Source: an uncultured Christensenella sp. (GTDB lineage: Bacteria > Bacillota > Clostridia > Christensenellales > Borkfalkiaceae). From it: a stretch of 64,000 nt of DNA. The notes beneath the pieces are model-generated. The model was not told the origin of the DNA. It saw only the letters and a list, made by a program, of their open reading frames with translations, and searched no databases. This document shows, in pieces, positions 7,326-14,925 of this stretch (the stretch's first letter is position 1; each line of letters opens with the position of its first letter). The stretch lies in contig CAJTXM010000009.1 in NCBI GenBank assembly GCA_910583545.1, forward strand, positions 6,349 through 70,348, in the 5' to 3' direction. A program made the position numbers and the translations under genes.

Positions 7326-9002
7326 TTATAGCCACATTACGTTATTGATTGCATATTTTCCTTCGCACGAGACGCAAAAGCGAACGTTATGCGAATAATC
7401 GCTGAGCGGTGTGCCGTTCACCGTTTTGAAAAGTTTGCTTTTTAAAACGAGGCTTTGCCATACTCCGCCTATTACGTTTTGGGTATACCTGTACATCTCG
7501 CCCGTTACGGCGTCCTCTAAGGTAAAAGCCATTTCGCACGTACTGTCGCAGAAAACGTCTACCTTTAAAACTTTATCCCTCGACGGAGCGTATCTTGCGC
7601 TGTTCAGGCGGTAAGTAGTCAGTCCGTGTTCCGAGTAAATGCCTTTTATTCCCTTTGCCTTTTCCGAAATTTCGGGAAGGACAACGCTATCGGTGAAGAA
7701 AATCCCGCCCGTAGCGACCGAACGGATATCGGAGATACAGAATCCGTCGGCGCCGTTTTTGGCACTGAACATCAGACTGCATTTATCGCAGGTATTTTTA
7801 AAGCGTCCGCTCAATTTCTTGACGGCGATTTTGCTCCATACCGTAAAGCCGTTGACGTACGTCGCGTACGCTATAACGAACAAAACAGCGGTATCCTTAT
7901 AGATATCGAGATTGCTTACGAACTCGTTAGGGGATACTTTGACCGTTTTTGCGCAGGGAATCCATTCCCTTATGGAAGAATCTATGGCATCCTCCGCAAT
8001 GAACGTTCCGCTTTTAATTATGTCGCCCACGGCGTCGAATTTTACCTTAGCGACGAGATTTTGTTCGCTGTCGACAGAAACGGATATATCGCCGGGCTGA
8101 GGAATTACCATTTGTCTGCCCTTTAAATGCTTATCTAAAAACATAAACATATCGGCAGTGCTTTCGCCGTCGATAGACGCGTCGCACTTTACCGAATAGG
8201 CAATCGTGCTTTCGCCGGCAAATTCGGGATTGATACGCGAAAAAGTATCGTAAGCTCTGTCGTAATCGAAACGGATGTCGTTGGTGGAACAGAGCATAAG
8301 CACGGGACAGCGAACATAGGGCGCGTATGCCTGCGAATCTATACCGCCGATAAAACGGTATCTTTCATTGTCGAGCTGATTTTCAACCGTGCGGTATTTG
8401 CTGACGCCGAGATAAGCAAGCCAGCCTGCCGCGCACACGGGTACCGCGCAGGAGAATTTTCTTGCTACGGATAATTTCCAGACAATTTCCCCTCCGTCGC
8501 GTAAACCCACAAGCGCAATATTGTCGCTTCCGCTTCTCAAAGATGCGTATTTACGCGCGTAAATGCCTACGGCTACCCATTCGTACCAACTCGTTTTATC
8601 CGCAGATTCGTCCACGAACTCTTTCTTGCGTCCGCATTTTAAAGTATTGGCGTATTCTATGTTTTCCGGATAAACCGTAAAACGCTCCGTGCCGCTCCAT
8701 TCACCGCGGTAGTCGACCATTAACGCCGAATAACCTTTTTTGACGAATATGTCTATCAAATTCCTGTCGACGCTTTCGGAGCTGTCGGGGAAAATAATAA
8801 CGGTATCGGCAGAAGGCGCAGCCTCATCATATGCGTAAACTGCGTACGCCTTTACCCTGCCTGCGCCCGTGTCCCTCCCCAAAAAGGTCACTTCTTCGTA
8901 TTTTATACCTTTTACACTCTCTTCGCTCAATTTTTCGGCAGACAGTTCAAGCGTGTCGTCGAAATCGCTCCACAGCGTTGTAGGAGTCATTATATTCGGC
9001 AA
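7326..9002 (-). CDS. alpha/beta-hydrolase-like protein with Asp in the nucleophile elbow
   Basis: The first 300 residues look like an alpha/beta hydrolase of the acetylxylan esterase / prolyl-oligopeptidase-like group: a strand with VIIFPDSSES, GYSALMVDYRGEWSG (about 90-104), an elbow ALVGLRDGGEIVW, and VRCPVLMLCSTNDIRFDY where the acid loop should be. The elbow reads G-L-R-D-G-G (166-171), so the usual Ser is Asp (D169). This may be a pseudo-enzyme or use an Asp nucleophile. The remaining 250 residues look like beta-sandwich modules, as in carbohydrate-binding proteins. No signal peptide is seen, so a cytosolic site is likely. I chose the TTG at 9002 because AAGGAG lies exactly seven bases before it; a TTG at 9023 has no ribosome site. 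It is the first gene of the operon and reads into lepB after four bases. Confidence 0.75.
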   Translation of the reverse strand: MPNIMTPTTLWSDFDDTLELSAEKLSEESVKGIKYEEVTFLGRDTGAGRVKAYAVYAYDEAAPSADTVIIFPDSSESVDRNLIDIFVKKGYSALMVDYRGEWSGTERFTVYPENIEYANTLKCGRKKEFVDESADKTSWYEWVAVGIYARKYASLRSGSDNIALVGLRDGGEIVWKLSVARKFSCAVPVCAAGWLAYLGVSKYRTVENQLDNERYRFIGGIDSQAYAPYVRCPVLMLCSTNDIRFDYDRAYDTFSRINPEFAGESTIAYSVKCDASIDGESTADMFMFLDKHLKGRQMVIPQPGDISVSVDSEQNLVAKVKFDAVGDIIKSGTFIAEDAIDSSIREWIPCAKTVKVSPNEFVSNLDIYKDTAVLFVIAYATYVNGFTVWSKIAVKKLSGRFKNTCDKCSLMFSAKNGADGFCISDIRSVATGGIFFTDSVVLPEISEKAKGIKGIYSEHGLTTYRLNSARYAPSRDKVLKVDVFCDSTCEMAFTLEDAVTGEMYRYTQNVIGGVWQSLVLKSKLFKTVNGTPLSDYSHNVRFCVSCEGKYAINNVMWL

Positions 9003-9068
9003 AACGTTACTCCTTGTAAGCAAAGACGAAACCGCAAAAAAATTTACAGCAAATTACAGCGAATGTAA

Positions 9069-9097
9069 TTGATTTTTTTTCGTCTTACACTTATAAT
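9069..9097 (+). promoter_or_regulatory. promoter of the DnaD-type gene
   Basis: TTGATT (9069-9074) and TATAAT (9092-9097) are spaced by 17 bases, about 65 bases upstream of the ATG at 9165. Confidence 0.75.
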
Positions 9098-9112
9098 ATA
9101 ATTTACTTAACT

Positions 9113-9141
9113 ATTATAGTCCTTTCGGGAAAATAAATCAA
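9113..9141 (-). promoter_or_regulatory. promoter of the hydrolase-lepB-pepF-dnaB-tsaC-ywlE-rpiB operon
   Basis: On the minus strand TTGATT (9136-9141) and TATAAT (9113-9118) are spaced by 17 bases. The hexamers and spacing are the same as in the divergent promoter at 9069-9097, and the two start regions face away from each other across about 15 bases. Confidence 0.75.
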
Positions 9142-9164
9142 GCGATAAAACGGAGATTAAGAAA

Positions 9165-10859
9165 ATGGCTTTTATTTCGGTTTCCGACGAAGTAGCGAAC
9201 AAGTCTTTCACTTACGTCGAAAATAAGTTCATAACTAAATATCTGCCCGTTCTCAATGCCGTTGCGGTAAAGGTCTACCTTTATTCGCTGTATCTTTTTC
9301 AGAGCGGACGCCCGAACAGTTCCGTTGAGGAGCTTGCGGAAAAGCTGAATCTTACCGTCGAAGACGTTAAAGCACATTTCGAAGCGCTAGAAGAGCTGGA
9401 ACTCGTCTCCGTCCTCTCCGCGTCTCCTTTCGAAGTTAAAATTCTCGATGCCGAAAACGTGAGCGGAACGCCGAAAAAATTCAAACCCGAAAAATACGCC
9501 GATTTCACAAAAGCCGTTCAGAGCATTATAAAAGGGCGTATGATCTCTACAAACGAGTTCAGAGAATACTTCGTTCTGCTTGAAGAATACGGGTTTGAAC
9601 AGACTGCGCTGATTATGATAATTTCTTACTGCGTCAATTTAAAAGGCGACAATATACGTTTGCCGTACATAAAAAAGGTAGCAAAAAACTTTGCGGAAGA
9701 AGGCGTTACGACAACGAAGAAAGTCGACGAAAAGCTTTCGGCTTTTACCTCCTCCACGCCTGCGCTTTTAAACATTTTCAAGTCTTCCGGCATCACGAAA
9801 CAGCCCGATATCGACGACGATAAACTCTATAAAAAATGGACGGGTGAGCTCGGCTTCGAGGATAAGGCGATAATCGCCTGCGCAAAGAATTTTAAAATTA
9901 AAACCGTGGAAAAGCTTGATACAAACCTCGAAGAACTGTACAAAAACAAGAAATTCGACGTCAAGGAAATTGAAGATTTCTGCAAAAACAAGAATGCGGT
10001 GTATTCCGCAACTCTTGATATTGCAAAAGCGCTCGGCGTGTATATGCAGAACTCGGCGCCGTATATAGAAACTTACGTCAACGTCTGGTGCGATTTGGGC
10101 TTTAATCTTAACTGCCTTAAAAAAATTGCCGATTACTGTTTTAAAAACGGCAGAAAATCGTTTGAGGATATGCACGAATTTGTGTCAAAGCTCTACGACG
10201 GCGGTATTGTTTCTGACGGAAGCGTCGACGAATATATCGAAAAAACCAAAATACGTGACAATTTCATTAAAACAATACTCAGCGCCTGCGGTCTGACGAG
10301 AAAGGTTATTGACTTTGACAGGATTAGCTATGAAAAATGGAAGAGCTGGAATTTTTCCGACGAAATGATTTTGGAAGCGGCGCGCCTTTCCGAAAACAAG
10401 TTAAACCCCGTATCTTATATAAACGGAATTCTTTCGGCCTGGAAAAACGAAGGTAAATTCACTCCCGACGCCGTATCCTCTTCCGTTCGTCCGAAAGGTC
10501 AGACAACGAAAGCCGATATAGAAAGGCACTATTATAATTTACGGCATACGGCGGAGGATAATGCCGAAAAAGCGCTTAATTCTGCGCTTGCCGACAGCGA
10601 GTACGCAAACATAAGACGGCAATTAAACGAACTTGCAATTTCTTTGGCGTTTGCGGAAGTGAAAGACAGTAACGAAGCGGAAATTATTTCAAAGCAAATC
10701 AAAAAACTCGAAACGGACGAAAACAAGAGACTGAAAGAGCTTTGCATAGACAAATCCGATTTTATCCCCCGTTACTCCTGCACGATCTGTAACGACACCG
10801 GTTATACGAAAGACGGTTCACCCTGCGAATGTATGAAAAAATTCATAACAACATTATAA
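9165..10859 (+). CDS. DnaD-domain replication initiation protein with C-terminal zinc ribbon
   Basis: The 564-residue protein resembles the DnaD/DnaB(Bsu) helicase-loading proteins of Firmicutes. Residues 1-90 look like a winged-helix domain (VEELAEKLNLTVEDVKAHFEAL). Repeated helical DnaD-like modules follow, each with a pattern such as KWTGELGFEDKAIIACA, KWKSWNFSDEMILEAA or YGFEQTALIMIISYCV. Residues 460-535 are likely coiled coil. The C-terminus has C-x2-C-NDTGY ... C-E-C (C539, C542, C554, C556), a zinc site like that at the N-terminus of DnaC/DnaI helicase loaders. In many Clostridia such a gene is followed by dnaC; here a terminator follows instead and no loader ATPase is in the window. 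An ACGGAG site precedes the ATG. It is divergent from the operon carrying dnaB. Confidence 0.85.
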   Translation: MAFISVSDEVANKSFTYVENKFITKYLPVLNAVAVKVYLYSLYLFQSGRPNSSVEELAEKLNLTVEDVKAHFEALEELELVSVLSASPFEVKILDAENVSGTPKKFKPEKYADFTKAVQSIIKGRMISTNEFREYFVLLEEYGFEQTALIMIISYCVNLKGDNIRLPYIKKVAKNFAEEGVTTTKKVDEKLSAFTSSTPALLNIFKSSGITKQPDIDDDKLYKKWTGELGFEDKAIIACAKNFKIKTVEKLDTNLEELYKNKKFDVKEIEDFCKNKNAVYSATLDIAKALGVYMQNSAPYIETYVNVWCDLGFNLNCLKKIADYCFKNGRKSFEDMHEFVSKLYDGGIVSDGSVDEYIEKTKIRDNFIKTILSACGLTRKVIDFDRISYEKWKSWNFSDEMILEAARLSENKLNPVSYINGILSAWKNEGKFTPDAVSSSVRPKGQTTKADIERHYYNLRHTAEDNAEKALNSALADSEYANIRRQLNELAISLAFAEVKDSNEAEIISKQIKKLETDENKRLKELCIDKSDFIPRYSCTICNDTGYTKDGSPCECMKKFITTL

Positions 10860-10864
10860 AAACC

Positions 10865-10889
10865 AAACCCGCTTTATTTAAGCGGGTTT
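10865..10889. terminator. bidirectional terminator between convergent genes
   Basis: A perfect 10-bp stem AAACCCGCTT / AAGCGGGTTT closes a 5-base loop. TTATTCTTT follows on the plus strand and TTTGGTTTTT on the minus strand. It overlaps the stop codon of the minus-strand gene ending at 10878. Confidence 0.85.
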
Positions 10890-11435
10890 ATTCTTTATGA
10901 AATTTTCAATATCCTTCAATGCGGATAAACTATCGGCAATATTCCCGTCAATACTTCTTTTTCCGTAATGCTTGGGGCTTAAAAACAGCACATCGGGCTT
11001 TTCGCCTTCATTAATTTGATATTCGAAAGCTTTTGTAAAATTAGTTCGGTTGGTGTTGCTTATGACAATGAACTTCTTGTTGGCGCTCAAATATTGCACC
11101 AACAAATCCTCCCTGCCTTGAAAATAGCATTGACTTCTTTCATTGAAAATGAAATAATTTGCGCACGGATAGTCGCAATAGTTCGGCAGAATAAAGTAAG
11201 TCAAATCCGCATTGGTTATGCTGTCATAAATCTTGTACGCCCCTTCTGCGAAATAAGGACAGCTTTCTCTTTTCTGAAAACATTCGGCATTACACTTACC
11301 GCAAGGAGTCAAATTTATTCTGTTGAAATCGAAATGCTTTACATCCTCACCTTTATATTTTTCGCATATAAAATCTGCTATCGATTTGCAATTTCCGACC
11401 ACTCTTCCGCTGAAATTAATTATACAAATTTTCAT
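10878..11435 (-). CDS. flavodoxin-fold NADPH:FMN reductase-like protein with a compact Cys motif
   Basis: The 185-residue protein starts MKICIINFSGR-x-GNCKSIADFI, a flavodoxin-type phosphate loop for FMN. A compact cluster C-GK-C-NAE-C-FQKRES-C-P follows near residue 50, then a YDSITNADLTYFILPNY segment usual in NADPH-dependent FMN reductase-like proteins. The spacing CX2CX3CX6C resembles the cluster-binding motif of iron-sulfur flavoproteins, so a 4Fe-4S centre beside FMN is possible but not shown. I chose the ATG at 11435, nine bases after GGAGG; an ATG three codons upstream sits too close to that site. The frame overlaps the end of the CDF transporter by 20 bases, so the two are co-transcribed. 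Redox partner and substrate are unknown. Confidence 0.8.
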   Translation of the reverse strand: MKICIINFSGRVVGNCKSIADFICEKYKGEDVKHFDFNRINLTPCGKCNAECFQKRESCPYFAEGAYKIYDSITNADLTYFILPNYCDYPCANYFIFNERSQCYFQGREDLLVQYLSANKKFIVISNTNRTNFTKAFEYQINEGEKPDVLFLSPKHYGKRSIDGNIADSLSALKDIENFIKNKPA

Positions 11436-12330
11436 TCGCTTCATCCTCCTCCGTTTCGTTAAACGGATTGACGTGTACGGTAACGTGTTTGACGGCCGGA
11501 AACTTATTCTCTATTCCGCTATGCACTGCCTCTGCTATGGCGTGCGCTTCTATCAGCGGCAAATCCGCGTCGCAGGCAATTTCGGCAATGACGTAAATTC
11601 TGTTTCCGAATAACCTCGTCATAAGATTGTCAACGCGCAAAACGCCTTCAAACGAAGAAATAAAATTTTTTATCTCCTCTTCCGTTTTTTCATCGCACGC
11701 TTCGTCCGTCATTTTTTTAATTGCGTCGATAAAAATCTGAATTGAGGCTTTGAAAATGAACAGACAAATTACAATACAGGCGACAGAGTCGAGAATTTTG
11801 ACTCCGCACAAACCGCCGACAACCCCGACAAGACTGCCTATCGACGAAAGCGAGTCGGAACGGTGATGCCATGCGTCGGCTTTAAGTGCGGAAGAATTGA
11901 CCAGCTTTGCCGCACGGTAAGTGTACCAGAACATTAATTCTTTTACGACAATAGAAACGGCTGCGGCGACGAGCGCGATTATTCCGGGAATTTCAAAATT
12001 TTTATATTCGCCTGTTACAATATTATTTATTCCGGAATAGCCCACTCCCGCGCCGGTTGCAAAAAGAACAACGGCTAAAAGAATAGCCGCAACGCACTCG
12101 AAACGCTCGTGCCCGAAAGGGTGATTTTTATCGGCTTTTTTAGCCGCGAGTTTTACGCCTATAAGTACGATAACGGTTGAAAACACGTCCGAAGCCGAAT
12201 GAACAGCATCGGATATCAACGCGTAAGAATTGCCAAAAATGCCTGCAAGAGTTTTGAAAACGACGAGCACGGCATTTACGCCAAGCGTGACTATTGAAAC
12301 TTTTACGGCAACTTTTTGCAAATCTTGCAT
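11416..12330 (-). CDS. cation diffusion facilitator (CDF) family metal exporter
   Basis: The 304-residue protein has the six-helix CDF membrane domain and a cytoplasmic C-terminal domain. Metal-site motifs are SDAVHSASDV in helix 2 and HHRSDSL in helix 5, both with the His/Asp pairs typical of Zn/Mn/Fe exporters. A histidine-containing loop KNHPFGHERFE lies between helices 2 and 3. CDF proteins export divalent metals by proton antiport; the metal here cannot be assigned from sequence alone. I chose the ATG at 12330, six bases after a GGAG site; a TTG four codons upstream would overlap that site. It is read with the flavodoxin-fold gene. A minus-strand promoter is not obvious in the 98 bases before it, which hold the tRNA promoter. 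Confidence 0.92.
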   Translation of the reverse strand: MQDLQKVAVKVSIVTLGVNAVLVVFKTLAGIFGNSYALISDAVHSASDVFSTVIVLIGVKLAAKKADKNHPFGHERFECVAAILLAVVLFATGAGVGYSGINNIVTGEYKNFEIPGIIALVAAAVSIVVKELMFWYTYRAAKLVNSSALKADAWHHRSDSLSSIGSLVGVVGGLCGVKILDSVACIVICLFIFKASIQIFIDAIKKMTDEACDEKTEEEIKNFISSFEGVLRVDNLMTRLFGNRIYVIAEIACDADLPLIEAHAIAEAVHSGIENKFPAVKHVTVHVNPFNETEEDEANENLYN

Positions 12331-12348
12331 TTTTTTCTCCAAAATGAA

Positions 12349-12377
12349 TTGACATTAAACATAGTTTAAAATATAAT
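12349..12377 (+). promoter_or_regulatory. promoter of tRNA-Thr
   Basis: Perfect TTGACA (12349-12354), 17-base spacer, perfect TATAAT (12372-12377), about 50 bases before the tRNA. The rest of the 12331-12428 gap shows no further feature I can support. Confidence 0.85.
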
Positions 12378-12428
12378 ATTCAAGTAACCTTAGTTTGTGT
12401 TTAACAAGCTGAATTATCAAATGAATAT

Positions 12429-12504
<76 letters not shown>

Positions 12505-12505
12505 A

Positions 12506-12537
12506 AGTCTTTCCTGAACAGGAAAGACTGTTTTTTT
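12506..12537 (+). terminator. intrinsic terminator of tRNA-Thr
   Basis: The stem AGTCTTTCCTG / CAGGAAAGACT is followed by GTTTTTTT. It begins two bases after the CCA end. Confidence 0.92.
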
Positions 12538-12571
12538 GCAGAGCGGACACTTTTCAACGTGTCCGCTCTGC
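12538..12571 (-). terminator. hairpin at the end of the 32-kb envelope operon
   Basis: A perfect 13-bp stem (12538-12550 with 12559-12571) with an 8-base loop lies 13 bases after the stop of the last PII-like gene. On the minus strand no T-run follows, so it may be a processed 3' end. On the plus strand TTATTAATTTTT follows, so it could also back up the tRNA terminator. Confidence 0.55.
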
Positions 12572-12584
12572 TTATTAATTTTTA

Positions 12585-12929
12585 TTATTCGGTTTTGTTT
12601 TCAGTATCGGGGGCTATGGAAGAAGGCGCTGAAAGACCCACGACCTGATTTACAGGCATTGAGAAAGCGATACCGGATCCCTCGCTTTTAAGTCCGGCGT
12701 TTTTATAGATTGCGTGAAGCACGCTGTCTTTGATATCTTTTGGTACCAAAATCATAACGATTTCTTTATCGGGCTGAATTGTGATTTTGAAAAACTGTTC
12801 CGCTTCTTTATTGGCGGTGCCTTTTGCGTGCAAAACGGTGCCGCCGCGGGCGCCGACTTCCTTTGCGGCATCCATTACAAGTTCGGAATACCCTGCGTTT
12901 ACTATACAAAAAATCACTTCGTAATCCAT
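12585..12929 (-). CDS. PII-like signalling protein (second of pair)
   Basis: The 114-residue protein has the small ferredoxin-like fold pattern of PII regulators: MDYEVIFCIVNAGYSELVMDAAKE, then the RGGTVLHAKGT loop and EIVMILVPKDIKDSVLHAI. The Gly-rich region after strand 2 corresponds to the T-loop and nucleotide-binding side in GlnB/GlnK, but the uridylylated tyrosine of GlnB is not evident. PII proteins of this type often accompany DUF1538 membrane proteins, and a DUF1538 gene lies two genes upstream. An AAGGAGG site precedes the ATG, and the gene directly abuts the previous frame. It is the last gene of the long operon. The ligand is unknown. Confidence 0.8.
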   Translation of the reverse strand: MDYEVIFCIVNAGYSELVMDAAKEVGARGGTVLHAKGTANKEAEQFFKITIQPDKEIVMILVPKDIKDSVLHAIYKNAGLKSEGSGIAFSMPVNQVVGLSAPSSIAPDTENKTE

Positions 12930-13358
12930 TTATTTATCCTCCTTGACGGGTACTCTTACGTTACTTAAAAACCTGTATATCAAAGTTCCGATAACGCTTG
13001 TGAGCGGTACCGTGAACGCTACGCCCTTGCCGTCTTTTATCGATTTGAACTTTTCGTCTAAAAGCGCAACGGCATCGTTTACTTTCCTTGACTGAATTAT
13101 ACTGAATATTACCGCCTTATCCGTTTCGCTCAAACCTAAATAGACGAGCATTTTTTCGTCCGCGGTGCCGTGACCGAGCACCGTCATCTGCATATTGACT
13201 TCAAGCGACTGCAACAGATCGGCATAGTATTCAGCTTTGTTTCTGCCGACGATAGTAACGAGCAATTCGAGTTTTTCCGCAGTGACTCTGTTAGGCGCGG
13301 TCTCTGTAACCGACTTTATTTTCTTTCTGACCCTGTCGACTTTTTTCTTTTCTGCCAT
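12930..13358 (-). CDS. PII-like signalling protein (first of pair)
   Basis: The 142-residue protein has a basic N-terminal extension of about 27 residues. A PII-like domain follows: KLELLVTIVGRNKAEYYADLLQ, a loop around LGHGTADEKML, then KAVIFSIIQSRKVNDAVALLDEKF. A short tail follows with IGTLIYRFLSNVRV, which might contact a membrane partner. It is paired with a second PII-like gene and lies eight bases after DUF1538, so a regulatory complex of the two PII proteins with that membrane protein is likely. That is inferred from recurrent gene neighbourhood, not shown. An AGGAGG site precedes the ATG. Confidence 0.78.
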   Translation of the reverse strand: MAEKKKVDRVRKKIKSVTETAPNRVTAEKLELLVTIVGRNKAEYYADLLQSLEVNMQMTVLGHGTADEKMLVYLGLSETDKAVIFSIIQSRKVNDAVALLDEKFKSIKDGKGVAFTVPLTSVIGTLIYRFLSNVRVPVKEDK

Positions 13359-13366
13359 ATATCCTC

Positions 13367-14914
13367 CTAATCAAAGTAGATGATCTGCTCGTCGTCTGCG
13401 GTGAGAATACGCTTCATACGGATATTCGAGCGCACCTTAGCGCTGATTACCGCCTTGAAGCCGAGCGTCTGGATAGTTATCAACGGCGTCATAGCGACCA
13501 TTGCCACCACCCCGTAGGCATAGCTGTAAATGCCCGATCCGCCGAGTTCGCCGTTGCATACCGCGCACGCACCTATTACGAGCGGAAGGATAAAGCTCGA
13601 AGTCAACGGTCCGCTTGCGACGCCGCCGGAGTCAAACGCGATGCCCGTATACATTTTTGGCACGAAAAACGAAAGTCCGAGCGAAATCATATAACCGGGG
13701 ATGAGATAGTAAAGAAGTGAAAATTTGAAAATCATTCTTATCAGCGAAAGACCTATGGAAATTCCGACGGCTATTGAAAGCGCGACGAGCATCTCTATTT
13801 TTTTAACGCCTCCGCCCGTCACTTCCTCGACCTGTTTATTAAGAACGTGAATAGCCGGTTCGGCAAGTACGACGACCATACCGATAACGAAACCGAACAC
13901 AACCAGAAGAGGTTTGCTGAAAGCTGCGATTTCCCTGCCGATTTTATAGCCTATAGGCATAAAGCCGACTTCGACTGCGACGAGGAAAATTACAAGCCCC
14001 ACGAAAGTATAGACTATACCTACCGCCATCTGCAAAAGTTTGCGTTTGGGAAGTTTGAGAACAGTAAACTGCAACACGGCAAAGAACGCGACGATAAGTC
14101 CGAGCGCAAGCGCGACGTCACCTATCTTTTTACCGAAGAGCTTTCCCACTTCGCTAAGTTCCATAGAGTACTGCTCAAAATCGTAAGTATCCAGACTTCC
14201 CGTAGTCGTGAGCGATAAAAGCATTACCGCGATTATGGGACCGACGGAGCAAAGCGCGATAAGTCCGAAGCTGTTCTCGCTTGCGTTTTTACCGCCTATC
14301 GTAGTGGAAATGCCGAAGCCGAGCGCCATTATGAACGGCACCGTGATAGGTCCCGTGGTAACTCCGCCCGAATCGAAAGCAAGCGGAAACAGTCCGCCTT
14401 TACCGCTTTCGATAAGCAATGCGCACACTGCGAAAAGAAGCATATAGAAAAACATTAAAAGTGGCGCTAAATTTTTATGGAAAATTATTTTAATAACGGC
14501 TATTACAAGAAACAAGCCAACACCAAGACCGACGGTGATTATCAAGAGCCACTTACTTACGTCGCCGCTTCCCGGCATTATGTCCTTTACCTGATTTGCA
14601 AGCACAGTCAGATCGGGTTCGGCAATGGTTATAAGCACGCCCATAAAAAAGCAAACCGCAACCAGCACCAAAACTTTTTTTGATTTGGTAAGTCCGACAC
14701 CGACGTGATTGCCCATAGGCATCATTGCAAGGTCGGCACCGAGGTTGAAAAGACCTATGCCGAGTATCAGGACGACTGCACAGACGGCAAACGCCACGGT
14801 TTCCGCCGTAGTCAGATCTACGAGCGGAGTAAACGATATAATAAGCACTATCGCAGTTATCGGAAGTACCGAAATAAGCGCTTCTTTAAGTTTTGAAAAT
14901 AGGATTTTATGCAT
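13367..14914 (-). CDS. DUF1538 multi-pass membrane protein
   Basis: The 515-residue protein has roughly ten to twelve membrane helices in two similar halves. Each half carries the same signature set: MMPMGNHVG versus FMPIGYKIG, TIAEPDLTVLANQV versus VLAEPAIHVLNKQV, and AFDSGGVTTGPITVPF versus AFDSGGVASGPLTSSF. The halves therefore arose by internal duplication, as in many transporters with inverted or parallel repeats. The transported substrate of DUF1538 is not something I can state with confidence. Two PII-like genes follow immediately, as is common for this family, and would be candidate regulators. The gene starts 11 bases after the 1697-residue protein with a weak ribosome site (AAGGTG), so its expression probably depends on the upstream operon. 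Confidence 0.85.
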   Translation of the reverse strand: MHKILFSKLKEALISVLPITAIVLIISFTPLVDLTTAETVAFAVCAVVLILGIGLFNLGADLAMMPMGNHVGVGLTKSKKVLVLVAVCFFMGVLITIAEPDLTVLANQVKDIMPGSGDVSKWLLIITVGLGVGLFLVIAVIKIIFHKNLAPLLMFFYMLLFAVCALLIESGKGGLFPLAFDSGGVTTGPITVPFIMALGFGISTTIGGKNASENSFGLIALCSVGPIIAVMLLSLTTTGSLDTYDFEQYSMELSEVGKLFGKKIGDVALALGLIVAFFAVLQFTVLKLPKRKLLQMAVGIVYTFVGLVIFLVAVEVGFMPIGYKIGREIAAFSKPLLVVFGFVIGMVVVLAEPAIHVLNKQVEEVTGGGVKKIEMLVALSIAVGISIGLSLIRMIFKFSLLYYLIPGYMISLGLSFFVPKMYTGIAFDSGGVASGPLTSSFILPLVIGACAVCNGELGGSGIYSYAYGVVAMVAMTPLITIQTLGFKAVISAKVRSNIRMKRILTADDEQIIYFD

Positions 14915-14925
14915 TTATAAGCACC

